This document shows positions 24,823-33,873 of a stretch of DNA of 64,000 nt, piece after piece (positions within the stretch are counted from its first letter, which is position 1; the number at the start of each line of letters is the position of its first letter). The notes below the pieces were generated by a model, which saw only the letters and a list, made by a program, of their open reading frames with translations, was not told the origin of the DNA and ran no database searches. This DNA is from Streptomyces hawaiiensis (GTDB lineage: Bacteria > Actinomycetota > Actinomycetes > Streptomycetales > Streptomycetaceae), in NCBI RefSeq assembly GCF_004803895.1, contig NZ_CP021978.1, forward strand, positions 3,720,001 to 3,784,000, in the 5' to 3' direction. Position numbers and translations under genes: made by a program.

Positions 24823-26348
24823 GCGTCCACCCCCGCCTTCTTCGCGGCCTTCTTCTGCGTCTTCTCGGCTACGGGGGCCCGCAGGACGTCGTACTCCGCG
24901 AGGTCCACCCGCCTGGTCGCCCGCCGGAACTCGCCGGTGGTACCGGGCCAGATGGTGGTGTTGCGGCCGCTCGCGTCGAGGTACCAGCTGGTGCAGCCGC
25001 CGGTGTTCCACACGGTGCGCTTCATGCGCTCCTGCACCCGGTGGTTCCAGGCGCGCACGGCGTCCGGGCGGGCGTCGAGGGCGACCCGGCGGCCGAGGAC
25101 GTCGAGCTGGCGGACGTAGTCGGCGAGGTAGTTCAGCTGGGACTCGATCATGAGGATCATCGAGGAGTTCCCGAGGCCGGTGTTGGGCCCGATGACCGTC
25201 ATCCAGTTGGGGAAGCCGGCCGCCGAGGCGCCGCGCAGGGCCTCCATGCCGCCCTTCCAGGTCTCGGCGAGGGTGCGCCCGTCGGCGCCCACGACCCGGT
25301 CGGCGATGGGCATGTCGGTGACGTGGAACCCGGTGCCGAAGACGATCGCGTCCACCTCGGCCTCACTGCCGTCGGCGGCCACCAGAGTCGAGCCGCGGAC
25401 CTCGGCGAGGCCGCTCGTGACGACGTCCACATTCGGCTGCGCGAGCGCCGGGTAGTAGTCGCTGGACAGCAGGATCCGCTTGCAGCCGATGCGGTAGTCC
25501 GGGGTGAGCTTCGCCCGCAGGGCCGGGTCCTTGATGGAGCGGGCCATGTTGCGCCGGGCCAGGTCCTCGACGAGGCCGAGCTGCCCCGGATGCTTGGTGA
25601 ACGCCTGGACCTGCAACTCCCGGATGCCCCACAGCAGTCCGCGCCTGATCTGCGAGGTGAAGGGCAGCTGCCGGTGCATCCACCGCTCGGCGCCGCTGAT
25701 CGCCCGGTCCATGCGGGGCATCACCCAGGGCGCTGTGCGCTGGAACAGGGTGAGCCGGGAGACATCGGGCTGGATCGACGGCACGATCTGGGCGGCCGAG
25801 GCGCCGGTCCCCACCATCGCGACGCGCTTGCCGCGCAGGTCGTAGTCGTGGTCCCAGCGGGCCGAGTGGAACACCTTGCCCGGGAAGGACTCCAGCCCGG
25901 GGATGTCCGGCACCTTCGGGTCGGACAGCGGCCCGGTGGCCGACACGACCAGGTCCGCCGACAGGTTCCCGCCGCTGGTCTCGATGTCCCAGCACAGCCG
26001 CTCGGTGTTCCAGCTCATCCGCTTCACCTCCGAGTCGAAGCGGATGTGCGGCCGCAGCCGGAACACGTCGGTCACGTGCTCCAGGTAGGCGCGGATGTGC
26101 TCCTGCCCCGAGAAGGTGCGCGGCCAGTCGGGATGGGGCGCGAAGGAGAACGAGTACAGATGCGACGGCACGTCACACCGGCAGCCCGGGTAGCTGTTGT
26201 CCCGCCAGGTGCCGCCGACACTGCTCGCCCGCTCCAGGACGACGAAGTCGGTGACACCCTCGCGGCGCAGCCGCACGGCGGCCCCCAGCCCGCCGAACCC
26301 GGACCCGACCACCGCGACCCGCACATGCTCGTGTTCGCGCTCGCCCAT
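24819..26348 (-). CDS. FAD-dependent Baeyer-Villiger-type monooxygenase
   Basis: 509-residue flavoprotein monooxygenase. FAD motif GSGFGGLG at residue ~13, NADPH motif GTGASA, and the Baeyer-Villiger fingerprint F-x-G-x-x-x-H-x-x-x-W as FPGKVFHSARW. It converts ketones to esters, or hydroxylates, using NADPH and oxygen. ATG 26348 follows GGAGGTG. It is first of a tightly overlapping three-gene operon with hydrolase and SDR. The C-terminus carries a Lys/Ala-rich tail. A 16-bp palindrome lies 30 bp upstream, and a MerR gene is divergent. True substrate unknown; MymA-like fatty-acid or sterol-side ketones are possible. Confidence 0.92.
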   Translation of the reverse strand: MGEREHEHVRVAVVGSGFGGLGAAVRLRREGVTDFVVLERASSVGGTWRDNSYPGCRCDVPSHLYSFSFAPHPDWPRTFSGQEHIRAYLEHVTDVFRLRPHIRFDSEVKRMSWNTERLCWDIETSGGNLSADLVVSATGPLSDPKVPDIPGLESFPGKVFHSARWDHDYDLRGKRVAMVGTGASAAQIVPSIQPDVSRLTLFQRTAPWVMPRMDRAISGAERWMHRQLPFTSQIRRGLLWGIRELQVQAFTKHPGQLGLVEDLARRNMARSIKDPALRAKLTPDYRIGCKRILLSSDYYPALAQPNVDVVTSGLAEVRGSTLVAADGSEAEVDAIVFGTGFHVTDMPIADRVVGADGRTLAETWKGGMEALRGASAAGFPNWMTVIGPNTGLGNSSMILMIESQLNYLADYVRQLDVLGRRVALDARPDAVRAWNHRVQERMKRTVWNTGGCTSWYLDASGRNTTIWPGTTGEFRRATRRVDLAEYDVLRAPVAEKTQKKAAKKAGVDA

Positions 26349-26378
26349 GCCGACACCTCCACACACCACGAGAACCAT

Positions 26379-26394
26379 GCCAGTGAACACTGGC
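26379..26394. promoter_or_regulatory. 16-bp palindrome in monooxygenase-merR intergenic region
   Basis: GCCAGTGAACACTGGC is a perfect inverted repeat (7-bp arms, AA centre), 31 bp upstream of the monooxygenase start. Likely operator of the operon. The divergent MerR is the natural candidate, though TetR-type proteins use similar sites. Confidence 0.6.
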
Positions 26395-26479
26395 GCAATG
26401 GGAGCGTAGGGCAGCGGCGTACTGATGGGTAGGGGGCGGGGCCAGGAAAGTTACCCGTGGTACGCCTTAAGGTGCCCAG

Positions 26480-27124
26480 GTGGCCGAGAAGCGTGAATAC
26501 CGCATGGAAGAGCTGGCCCGCCTCGCCGGGATCACGGTGCGCACCCTGCGCTTCTACCGCGAACGCAAACTGATCCCGCCACCCCGCCGCGAGGGCCGCA
26601 TCGCCTGGTACGACGACCACCACCTGGCCCGGCTGCGCACGATCACGGCCCTGCTGGAGCGCGGCCACACCCTCAGCGGCATCGCGGAACTGGCGGAGGC
26701 CTTCGACCACGGCCGGGACGTCGGCGACCTGCTCGGCGTCGGCGGCCCCACCGAGGAGGAGCCGGTCCACCTCACCCCCGAGGAACTCGCCGACCACTTC
26801 GCGGGCGAAGCCACACCGGAGAACCTCGCCGCCGCGATGGAACTCGGCTACCTCGGCACCGACGGCGAGGAGATCGTCCACATCAGCCGCCGCCTCCTGG
26901 ACGTCTCCTCGGCCCTGGTCCACGAGGGCATCCCGCTCGCGGAGGTCCTCGGCGCGGCCAAACAGGTCCGCACCCACGCCGACGCCCTCGCCGAGCTCTT
27001 CACCGCCCTGGTCCTGCGCCACGCCTCCGCCCAGGACCTGCCCCGCCTGCGCCCACTGGCCCGGAGCGTGGTGGAGGCGGAACTGTCACTGGCGCTGGAC
27101 CGGAGGATGACCCGCCAGGGCTGA
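26480..27124 (+). CDS. MerR family transcriptional regulator
   Basis: 214-residue regulator. The winged HTH domain is at the N-terminus: YRMEELARLAGITVRTLRFYRERKLIPPP, followed by RLRTITALLERGHTLSGIAELAEAF. The long C-terminal part (residues 85-214) is helical without the Cys pattern of metal sensors, so it probably binds an organic ligand. GTG 26480. It is divergent from the monooxygenase operon and probably activates or represses it; this is inference from position. Confidence 0.9.
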   Translation: MAEKREYRMEELARLAGITVRTLRFYRERKLIPPPRREGRIAWYDDHHLARLRTITALLERGHTLSGIAELAEAFDHGRDVGDLLGVGGPTEEEPVHLTPEELADHFAGEATPENLAAAMELGYLGTDGEEIVHISRRLLDVSSALVHEGIPLAEVLGAAKQVRTHADALAELFTALVLRHASAQDLPRLRPLARSVVEAELSLALDRRMTRQG

Positions 27125-27257
27125 CGTCCGAGTCCGGCGCCTGAAAGCCGCCCTCGCCTTCTGCGTCATTCACCCGATCGAGGCACGTTCCACGCAAAAG
27201 ATACCTCCCGCCTGACCTTCACCATCGACCCACGTCCCTGAGCTGTCTCACGGCACC

Positions 27258-27287
27258 TGGGGTGCGCCATGGGGTTGGCGCACCCCA
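27258..27287. terminator. Bidirectional hairpin between merR and xth
   Basis: TGGGGTGCGCC pairs perfectly with GGCGCACCCCA around an 8-nt loop. It sits between two convergent genes, directly before the xth stop. Confidence 0.75.
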
Positions 27288-27294
27288 ACCCGTG

Positions 27295-28098
27295 TCACAT
27301 CTCGAAGACGACCGTCACGGGAGCGTGATCCGACCACCGCTTGTCATGGCTGGCGGCCCGCTCCACAAACGCCTTGACCGCCCTCTCCGCAAGCCCGGGG
27401 GTCGCGACCGCGAGATCGATCCTCCAACCCGTATCCCGCTCGAAGGCACGCCCCCGGTACGACCACCAGGAGTACGGCCCCTCGGTGTCCGGGTGGAGCG
27501 CCCGGACGACATCGACGCATCCGCCGTCCGCCAGGTCGAAGACGCGGGTCAGCCACTCCCGCTCCTCGGGCAGGAACCCGGAGTTCTTGGTGTTGCCGCG
27601 CCAGTTCTTCAGGTCGGCCCGCTGGTGGGCGATGTTCCAGTCGCCGCAGACGAGCACCTCGCGCCCCTCGGCGGCGGCACGCTCCCGCAGCCCCTTGAGG
27701 TAGGCGAGGAACTCCCCCATGAAGCGTTCCTTCTCGTCCTGCCGCTCGGTGCCGACCTCGCCGGAGGGAAGGTAGAGGGAGGCGACGGTGACGCCCGGCA
27801 GGTCGGCCTCGACGTACCGCCCGCTGCCGTCGAATTCGTCGGACCCGAAGCCGATCCGCACCCGGTCGGGCTCGCGGCGGCTGTACAGGGACACCCCGGC
27901 GCGTCCCTTGGCGGCGGCCGGCGCGTGCACCACGTGCCACCCTTCGGGCGCACGGACGTGCTCCGGCAGCTGCTCCGGCTCGGCCCGCACCTCCTGGAGG
28001 CACAGCACATCGGCTTCGGACTCCGCGAGCCACTCCACGAAGCCCTTCTTCGCGGCGGCACGGAGCCCGTTCACATTCACAGAGGTCACAGTGAGCAC
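27295..28098 (-). CDS. xth: Exodeoxyribonuclease III / AP endonuclease
   Basis: Endonuclease/exonuclease/phosphatase-fold DNA repair enzyme that cleaves at abasic sites. Motifs: SVNVNGLRAA with the conserved Asn, CLQEVRAE with the metal-binding Glu, VASLYLPSGE, LVCGDWNIAH (Asp-Asn), WRIDLAVAT, and SDHAPVTVVFE with catalytic Asp-His. 267 residues from GTG 28098; a second GTG at 28089 has slightly better ribosome-binding spacing. Divergent from a GNAT gene with a short shared promoter region. Confidence 0.94.
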   Translation of the reverse strand: MLTVTSVNVNGLRAAAKKGFVEWLAESEADVLCLQEVRAEPEQLPEHVRAPEGWHVVHAPAAAKGRAGVSLYSRREPDRVRIGFGSDEFDGSGRYVEADLPGVTVASLYLPSGEVGTERQDEKERFMGEFLAYLKGLRERAAAEGREVLVCGDWNIAHQRADLKNWRGNTKNSGFLPEEREWLTRVFDLADGGCVDVVRALHPDTEGPYSWWSYRGRAFERDTGWRIDLAVATPGLAERAVKAFVERAASHDKRWSDHAPVTVVFEM

Positions 28099-28158
28099 CC
28101 CGGCACGATACCGGCACACTGGACGAGGTCCAGTTCCGGATCGAATACCGTAGCGGCC

Positions 28159-28647
28159 ATGCACATACGCCGGGTCTCCTTCGACCACCCCGACGCCATG
28201 AAGCTGAACGACCAGGTCCAGGCCGAGTACGCCGTCCGCTACGGCGACGACGGCGACGCCACGCCCATGGCCGCCGCGGACTTCGACCCGCCGAACGGCG
28301 TCTACCTGATCGCTTACGACGAGCACGGCACCCCCGTCGCCTCGGGCGGCTGGCGCGCCCAGGACGCCAACGACGAGGGCAACGTCGACGGCGACGCCGA
28401 GCTCAAGCGCATGTACGTGGTCGACGGCATGCGCGGCCGGGGCCTGGCCCGTCGCATCCTGGCCGCCCTGGAGGAGGACGCCCGCGCGGCCGGCCGCATC
28501 CGCATGGTCCTGGAAACCGGCACCAAGCAGCCCGAGGCCATAGCCCTGTACACGTCCAGCGGCTACGAGCCGTGCGCCAAGTTCGGCTACTACCGCCTCT
28601 ACGACTCGAGCCGCTGCTTCGCGAAGCCACTCCGGCCGGCCCGCTGA
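28159..28647 (+). CDS. GNAT family N-acetyltransferase
   Basis: 162-residue GNAT protein. Acetyl-CoA-binding motif A is LKRMYVVDGMRGRGLARRILAALEEDARAAG, with the R-G-R-G-LA loop. Motif B follows: MVLETGTKQPEAIALYTSSGYEP. Substrate unknown. ATG 28159. It ends 7 bp before a convergent membrane-protein gene. Confidence 0.9.
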   Translation: MHIRRVSFDHPDAMKLNDQVQAEYAVRYGDDGDATPMAAADFDPPNGVYLIAYDEHGTPVASGGWRAQDANDEGNVDGDAELKRMYVVDGMRGRGLARRILAALEEDARAAGRIRMVLETGTKQPEAIALYTSSGYEPCAKFGYYRLYDSSRCFAKPLRPAR

Positions 28648-28654
28648 CGGGAGC

Positions 28655-29101
28655 TCAGCGACCGCCCCGGCCGCGGCCCTTACCTCGCGCCGCGCGCTGC
28701 CCGCGGTGCCGCCACCACTCGGTGACCGAGCCGGTCTCGCCCCGCCGGTGCGGCGGCACCAGCGCCTTCGGCCAGTTGAACCAGGCGATCGTCATATGCA
28801 GCACCATCCAGGGGAGCGAGCCGAGGACGAAGACCGCACCGACATGAACCACCCACATCCCCGCGCCCTGCGGGGCAGCGATGCCGACGGCGACACCGAT
28901 CGTCAGGCAGACCAGGAAGGCGGCGAGGGCGACGATGCCGCGCTCGTGCCCGCGTACGACCGACGGGTTCAGCGAGTACCCGTACTGGATGTCGGGCGCC
29001 CGGCCGGAGCCGATCCAGTGCAGCCACGCCGCCCGGACGAAGAACAGGTTCATCCCGCCCGCCAGGATGGCGGCGAACGCGTCGGGAACGAGGTGTGCCA
29101 C
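28655..29101 (-). CDS. Small integral membrane protein, unknown function
   Basis: 148 residues from GTG 29101, which has GGAGG close upstream; the longer reading from 29209 lacks a comparable site. Three to four hydrophobic segments: FAAILAGGMNLFFVRAAWLHWIG, GIVALAAFLVCLTIGVAVGIAA, and MWVVHVGAVFVLGSLPWMVLHMTIAWF. A basic Arg/Gly-rich C-terminus ends the protein. I recognise no family. The gene lies between the GNAT gene and tRNA-Ala. Confidence 0.7.
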   Translation of the reverse strand: MAHLVPDAFAAILAGGMNLFFVRAAWLHWIGSGRAPDIQYGYSLNPSVVRGHERGIVALAAFLVCLTIGVAVGIAAPQGAGMWVVHVGAVFVLGSLPWMVLHMTIAWFNWPKALVPPHRRGETGSVTEWWRHRGQRAARGKGRGRGGR

Positions 29102-29212
29102 AGCACCTCCGCGGTGAGCGCGTCTGACGGATGCACCAGTGTCCGCGGTGAGATCGTCAAGAAGATCCACGGCCGGGCCAAGCTTGGGCAAGTTTGTGGC
29201 GCTGAACACACG

Positions 29213-29245
29213 TCAGAGCCCGGTCGGTTTCCCGACCGGGCTCTG
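29213..29245 (-). terminator. Hairpin downstream of tRNA-Ala
   Basis: CAGAG-CCCC-GGTCGG pairs with CCGACC-GGG-CTCTG, leaving one bulged C and a short T-rich loop. It begins a few bases past the 3' end of the minus-strand tRNA gene. Confidence 0.7.
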
Positions 29246-29252
29246 AGCTGCG

Positions 29253-29326
29253 TGGACCTGAGGGGATTTGAACCCCTGGCCCCCTCGATGCGAACGAGGT
29301 GCGCTACCGGACTGCGCCACAGGCCC
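29253..29326 (-). tRNA. tRNA-Ala (anticodon CGC)
   Basis: On the minus strand the 74-nt segment folds as a cloverleaf: acceptor GGGCCTG/CAGGTCC, anticodon stem CCTCG/CGAGG with loop TTCGCAT (anticodon CGC), and T-arm with GGTTCAAATCC. Discriminator base A; CCA is not encoded. Confidence 0.95.
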
Positions 29327-29408
29327 TTGCAACGAGTGAAACTTTAGCACCCCGATCGGCCTGCTTGGAAATCCGTTCCCCAGGGGCGGTCACCTGCGGG
29401 TTCGCGGG

Positions 29409-30623
29409 CTACTCGTTGGCGGCCCGGGGCCGATCCCCGTCCTCGTACTGGTCGAACAGCGGCGTGCGGCCGCGCTCCCGGGCCCGCCGTGCGGAGGCCG
29501 CCCTCCGGGCGTCGGAGCGGCCGTCGCCGTCGCCCGCGTCCTGGGCGGAGTGGTCCGGCTCGCCCGGGTGGTCGGCGGCGCCGGAGTCGTTGTCCGTGTT
29601 CGGGGCGACCGTGCTCGACCGGGCCGAGCTCCAGGTGTCGGGGGCGCCGAGGTCCACGTCGCTGGTGGCCCGCGGGGCGACCGGGGCCGTCACGTACGTC
29701 GGCAGGGGCACCGGCACCGGCTCCCAGCTGTCGCCGCCCTGCCCCGGACGCCGCTGCCGCTCACGCTGCTGGTCGACCCACTCCGCGTGGTCGGTCTGCT
29801 CGACGAGGGCGCGCCGGTCCGCCGCGAGGGCCGACAGGCCGGGGTCGGTCACCGGCTCGGGTCCCTCCTCCGGTTCGCCGATCTCCTCGTCGGCCACGGG
29901 ACGCCGGCGGGGCTGGCGCTGCCGCTCCCGCAGGCGCTGGGCCGCGACCTCGGCCATGCGGCGGTCCATCTGGTACGCGAACCGGCGGCGCTCCTGGGAG
30001 CGCAGGTACGCGATGTAGACGCTGAGCATGACCGCGGGCCCGCCGGGCGCCCACAGGAAGGCGAGTCCCCCGACCGCGGCGACGATCGCGCCGAGCGTGA
30101 AGGCGAGGAACAGCATGGTGGTGGTGCGCCGACGGCGCGCGAGCACCTTCGAGCGCCGGGCTCGCGCCGCGGCCGCCTGGTCCGCCTGCGCCGAGGCGCT
30201 GCGCCGGGCGGCGGGCACCCGTTCCCGGGGACGCCCGGAAGCCGCCGCGTTCGGTGCGGGCGACTGGCGGGCCGGGGGCTCGGGGGCCGCCGGGCGGGCC
30301 GGGGGCCCGGGGGCGGGCGACGGTACGGGTGCCTGGGTCTGCGGACGGGTCTTGGACACGGCGAAGGCCCGGACGTCCACCGAGTCGGTGACGGAGTCCA
30401 GGTCGTCGGCGTCCCGCTCCTCCTCGTCGGTGGAGCGCGCCCGCAGGTCCTTGGCGTACCGGCGCTCCATCCCCGCCCGTCCGGACAGCAGCCGGATGGC
30501 GGTGCTGAAGCGTTCCGTCGGACGGGCCTCGTTCAGCTCGTCCTGCCTACGGAGCCACATGGGCACCAAGTAGGCGGCCCAGGCCCCGACAATGACTGCG
30601 TAGATGAGGCCGCTGCTGCTCAC
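29409..30623 (-). CDS. sepX: Septation membrane protein SepX (GlpR-like)
   Basis: 404-residue actinobacterial divisome protein. It begins MSSSGLIYAVIVGAWAAYLVPMWLRR, the conserved first membrane helix with a downstream basic motif. Two closely spaced helices follow near residues 165-205 (MLFLAFTLGAIVAAVGGLAFL and a second). The linker and C-terminal half are Pro/Arg/Asp-rich and disordered. In S. venezuelae SepX stabilises Z-rings with DynA/B and supports sporulation. The corynebacterial counterpart GlpR is the receptor for the gephyrin-like protein Glp. The moeA/glp gene lies four genes upstream in the same operon, fitting that partnership. Start GTG 30623. Confidence 0.88.
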   Translation of the reverse strand: MSSSGLIYAVIVGAWAAYLVPMWLRRQDELNEARPTERFSTAIRLLSGRAGMERRYAKDLRARSTDEEERDADDLDSVTDSVDVRAFAVSKTRPQTQAPVPSPAPGPPARPAAPEPPARQSPAPNAAASGRPRERVPAARRSASAQADQAAAARARRSKVLARRRRTTTMLFLAFTLGAIVAAVGGLAFLWAPGGPAVMLSVYIAYLRSQERRRFAYQMDRRMAEVAAQRLRERQRQPRRRPVADEEIGEPEEGPEPVTDPGLSALAADRRALVEQTDHAEWVDQQRERQRRPGQGGDSWEPVPVPLPTYVTAPVAPRATSDVDLGAPDTWSSARSSTVAPNTDNDSGAADHPGEPDHSAQDAGDGDGRSDARRAASARRARERGRTPLFDQYEDGDRPRAANE

Positions 30624-30712
30624 GTCTCACACCGTAGAGGGGTTTGCGTGAGGCCATCTGCCAATTGCGCCGGTGTGTCGCACGATCTGGCTGATATTTC
30701 GAACTTTTCTTG

Positions 30713-30727
30713 TGATCGATGCGATCA
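30713..30727. promoter_or_regulatory. Palindrome in AT-rich sepX upstream region
   Basis: TGATCG-ATG-CGATCA is a perfect 6-bp inverted repeat in the 172-bp gap before sepX. This gap is clearly less GC-rich than its surroundings, so it likely holds a sepX-specific promoter. No regulator assigned. Confidence 0.4.
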
Positions 30728-30795
30728 GCAGACCACCCAGCCCGGGAATTCATTGCCCTGAGACGGTCATCGACCGATCAATTTCGAACACTTAT

Positions 30796-31422
30796 TCAAT
30801 TTCCGGGGTGGTGCCGCATTCCCGGATTACTCTGCGATCGTGCCCGCTGCCAGCGTCTCAGCAACCCGTCCGGCACCTCTTCCGCCGTGAGCGCGAAGAC
30901 GAGATGGTCGCGCCAGGCCCCGTCGATGTGGAGATAACGCGGCCGCAGACCCTCCTCGCGGAATCCGAGTTTCTCCACGACCCGGCGGCTGGGCCCGTTC
31001 TCGGGGCGAATGCAGACCTCGATGCGGTGCAGCCCGACGGTGCGGAAACAGTGGTCCGTGACGAGCGCCACCGCCGTCGGCATCACACCGCGGCCGGCCA
31101 CGGCCTCGTCCACCCAGTAGCCGACGTGGCCCGAGCACATCGAGCCCCAGGTGATCCCGGCGACCGTCAACTGCCCCACCAGCCGCCCCTGGTACTCGAT
31201 GACGAAGGGCAGCATCCGGCCCGCGTTCGCCTCCGCCCTCAGGTGGCGGACCATCTGGCGGAAGGTCGGGCGGTGCGTCATCGGCCCGCCGGGCGAGGGC
31301 GGCGGAATCGTCGCCTCCCAGGGGCGCAGCCAGTCGCGGTTGCGCCGGTTGACCTCGCGCCATGCCCGCTGGTCGCGCAGCTTTATCGGCCTGAGGACGA
31401 GGTCTCCGTCCACCAGCTCCAC
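30796..31422 (-). CDS. RimJ/RimL-type GNAT acetyltransferase
   Basis: 208-residue GNAT of the RimJ/RimL (ribosomal protein or small-molecule N-acetyltransferase) group. LVLRPIKLRDQRAW at the N-terminus, GQLTVAGITWGSMCSGHVGYWVDEAVAGRGVMPTAVALV (acetyl-CoA site), and HRIEVCIRPENGPSRRVVEKLGFREEG. GTG 31422 lies 17 bp after the mog stop, so it belongs to the galU-moeA-moaC-mog operon. Substrate unknown; its constant place beside glp/sepX is notable. Confidence 0.9.
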   Translation of the reverse strand: MELVDGDLVLRPIKLRDQRAWREVNRRNRDWLRPWEATIPPPSPGGPMTHRPTFRQMVRHLRAEANAGRMLPFVIEYQGRLVGQLTVAGITWGSMCSGHVGYWVDEAVAGRGVMPTAVALVTDHCFRTVGLHRIEVCIRPENGPSRRVVEKLGFREEGLRPRYLHIDGAWRDHLVFALTAEEVPDGLLRRWQRARSQSNPGMRHHPGN

Positions 31423-31439
31423 GGGCCAGGATGGGCTGT

Positions 31440-31940
31440 TCAGCTCGCACCCCCACTGCCGGGTCTGGGGTGGTCGCCGCCCCGGAGCTGCTCGACTGCG
31501 TGGACGAGCAGCGGTTCCAGGACGGCGAGGCCGTCCTTCACGCCGCCGCTGGAGCCGGGCAGATTGACGATCAGCGTGCCTGCGGCCACTCCGGCCAGGC
31601 CCCTGGAGAGCGCCGCGGTCGGCACCTTCTCCCGGCCGAACGCCCGGACGGCCTCGGCGATGCCCGGCACCTCGTGGTCGATCACGCGGCGGGTCGCCTC
31701 GGGGGTGCGGTCGGTGGGCGAGATGCCGGTGCCGCCGGTGGTGACGATGACGTCGTAGCCGGCGTCGACACCGGCGCGCAGGGCGGCCTCGACGGGGTCG
31801 CCGTCGGGGACGACCTGGGGGCCGTCGACCTCGAAGCCGAAGCGCTTGAGGCCGTCCGAGATCAGCGGGCCGCCCTTGTCCTCGTAGATCCCGGCGGCAG
31901 CCCGGTTCGAGGCCGTGACGACGAGCGCGCGGTAGGTCAT
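31440..31940 (-). CDS. mog: Molybdopterin adenylyltransferase (MogA/MoaB-like)
   Basis: 166-residue molybdenum cofactor enzyme that adenylylates molybdopterin. MogA-fold motifs: [43 protein letters not shown], and [28 protein letters not shown] 31940 overlaps the moaC stop by four bases. With moaC and moeA it forms a three-gene cofactor block. Confidence 0.93.
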   Translation of the reverse strand: MTYRALVVTASNRAAAGIYEDKGGPLISDGLKRFGFEVDGPQVVPDGDPVEAALRAGVDAGYDVIVTTGGTGISPTDRTPEATRRVIDHEVPGIAEAVRAFGREKVPTAALSRGLAGVAAGTLIVNLPGSSGGVKDGLAVLEPLLVHAVEQLRGGDHPRPGSGGAS

Positions 31941-32446
31941 GCCCTGCTCCAGTCGCCCGACTTGCCGCCTGTCTTCTCCTCCACCCGTACGTCCGTGATG
32001 ACCGCTCCCTTGTCGACCGCCTTGACCATGTCGATCACGGTGAGCGCGGCGACGGAGACCGCGGTGAGGGCCTCCATCTCGACACCCGTGCGGTCCGTCG
32101 TCTTCACGGTGGCCAGGATCTCCACGGCGTCGTCCGCGACCGACAGGTCCAGTTTCACACCGGACACCGACAACGGGTGACAGAGCGGGATCAGGTCGGG
32201 GGTGCGTTTGGCGCCCATGATCCCGGCGATCCGCGCGGTCGCGAGGGCGTCGCCCTTGGGGACACCCTCGCCGCGCAGGAGCTCGATCACGCGGGGCGAG
32301 ACGAGAACGCGTCCGCTGGCGCGGGCGGTGCGCGCGGTCACGTCCTTCTGCGACACGTCGACCATGCGGGCGGCGCCCGCCTCGTCGATGTGCGTCAGCC
32401 GGTCCTGCGTAGGGCCGTCGTGCGGGGGTGGGTCCTGCGTGCTCAT
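31937..32446 (-). CDS. moaC: Cyclic pyranopterin monophosphate synthase MoaC
   Basis: 169-residue enzyme forming cyclic pyranopterin monophosphate, the second half of the first molybdopterin step. Motifs: [49 protein letters not shown], and [26 protein letters not shown]. The LCHPL and GVEMEAL motifs are diagnostic. I start at ATG 32446 (MSTQDPPP). 86 bp after moeA, coupled to mog. Confidence 0.95.
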   Translation of the reverse strand: MSTQDPPPHDGPTQDRLTHIDEAGAARMVDVSQKDVTARTARASGRVLVSPRVIELLRGEGVPKGDALATARIAGIMGAKRTPDLIPLCHPLSVSGVKLDLSVADDAVEILATVKTTDRTGVEMEALTAVSVAALTVIDMVKAVDKGAVITDVRVEEKTGGKSGDWSRA

Positions 32447-32531
32447 GCTGTGTGGCGCTCCCGGTCCGGGCCCGTCGCGGTGCGGCGCACGGGCCTGCTG
32501 TGCGCGACACGGTACCCCCAACCAGCGGCTC

Positions 32532-33869
32532 TCAGCCGAGCAGGACCACCTCGACCTCGGTGCCGGGCTCGACGGAGACGGTGTCCTCGGGGACGGTGAT
32601 CAGGGCGTCCGCGTGGGCGAGGGCGGCGACCAGGTGGGACCCGGCCCCGCCGACCGGGGTGACCTTGCCGTCGGCGTACGTGCCGCGCAGGAACTGCCGG
32701 CGGCCCTTCGGGGAGGTCAGTGCCTTGTCGGCGGCCAGCGTCGCCCGGGCCGTCGGGCGGTGGACGTCCCGCAGGCCCATGAGGGCGCGGATCGCGGGAC
32801 GGACGAACAGTTCGAAGGAGACGTACGACGACACCGGGTTGCCGGGCAGGGCCAGCAGCGGCGTGTGGTCGGGGCCGATGGAGCCGAAGCCCTGGGGCTT
32901 GCCGGGCTGCATGGCGAGCTTGCGGAAGTCGATGCCGCTGCCGGCCTCGTCCTCGTCGCCGACGTGGGACAGCGCCTCCTTGACCACGTCGTACGCGCCG
33001 ACACTCACACCGCCCGTGGTGACCATCAGGTCGGCGCGGACCAGCTGGTCCTCGATGGTGGAGCGCAGGGTCTCGGCGTCGTCGGCGACGGCGCCCACGC
33101 GGTAGGCGATGGCGCCGGCGTCGCGGGCGGCCGCGGTGAGGGCGAAGCTGTTGGAGTCGTAGATCTGACCGGGGCCCAGTTCCGTGTCGGGCTGGACGAG
33201 TTCGCTGCCGGTGGAGAGCACCACCACGCGCGGGCGCGGGCGTACGCGGACGGTGCCGCGGCCGATCGCGGCGAGCAGGGAGATCTGGGGCGGGCCGAGG
33301 ATGGTGCCGGCCTCCAGGGCGCGGTCGCCGGCCTTCACGTCGCTGCCCTTCGCGCGCACGTGCGCGCGGGCCTCTGCCGGGCGGTACACCTGCACCTGCC
33401 CCGTGGCGCCCTCGGGGCCGAGGCTGCGGGCGCGCATCCCGCGCGCCGGGCCCTCGCCGAGCCCGCCGTCGGTCCACTCGACGGGCACGACCGTCTCGGC
33501 GCCGGGCGGCAGCGGGGCGCCGGTCATGATGCGGGCGGCCTGGCCGGGGCCCACGTGGAGCAGTTCGGACTGGCCCGCGGCGACGTCCCCGACGACCTCC
33601 AGGGCCGCCGGGAACTCCTCGCTCGCGCCCGCGATGTCCGCGACCCGTACCGCGTATCCGTCCATCGAGCTGTTGTCGAAGGGCGGCAGGGACACCGGCA
33701 CCGTGATGTCCTCGACGAGGACGCAGCCCTGGGCGTCGAGCAGCTGCAGCTCGATGGGTTCCAGGGGCCGGACCGTGGCGAGGATGTCCTCCAGGTGCTC
33801 GTCCACCGACCACAGGTGGTCGGGGCCGGCGTGGTCCTGGCCGGTGACGTGGGGCGCGGCGCTGCTCAA
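32532..33869 (-). CDS. moeA: Molybdopterin molybdenumtransferase MoeA / gephyrin-like Glp
   Basis: 445-residue MoeA-family protein that inserts molybdate into adenylylated molybdopterin. Motifs: [69 protein letters not shown], and [22 protein letters not shown]. In corynebacteria a paralogue (Glp) works in cell division with the receptor GlpR. This copy is in the operon containing SepX, so it may be a Glp rather than, or besides, a biosynthetic MoeA. The start is TTG 33869 with GGAG ten bases upstream, directly behind the galU stop. Confidence 0.93.
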   Translation of the reverse strand: MSSAAPHVTGQDHAGPDHLWSVDEHLEDILATVRPLEPIELQLLDAQGCVLVEDITVPVSLPPFDNSSMDGYAVRVADIAGASEEFPAALEVVGDVAAGQSELLHVGPGQAARIMTGAPLPPGAETVVPVEWTDGGLGEGPARGMRARSLGPEGATGQVQVYRPAEARAHVRAKGSDVKAGDRALEAGTILGPPQISLLAAIGRGTVRVRPRPRVVVLSTGSELVQPDTELGPGQIYDSNSFALTAAARDAGAIAYRVGAVADDAETLRSTIEDQLVRADLMVTTGGVSVGAYDVVKEALSHVGDEDEAGSGIDFRKLAMQPGKPQGFGSIGPDHTPLLALPGNPVSSYVSFELFVRPAIRALMGLRDVHRPTARATLAADKALTSPKGRRQFLRGTYADGKVTPVGGAGSHLVAALAHADALITVPEDTVSVEPGTEVEVVLLG

Positions 33870-33873
33870 CGTG

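Noticed and set aside
32532..33869. moeA start in the longer upstream frame
   Set aside because: The upstream region belongs to galU; the TTG at 33869 has a suitable Shine-Dalgarno.
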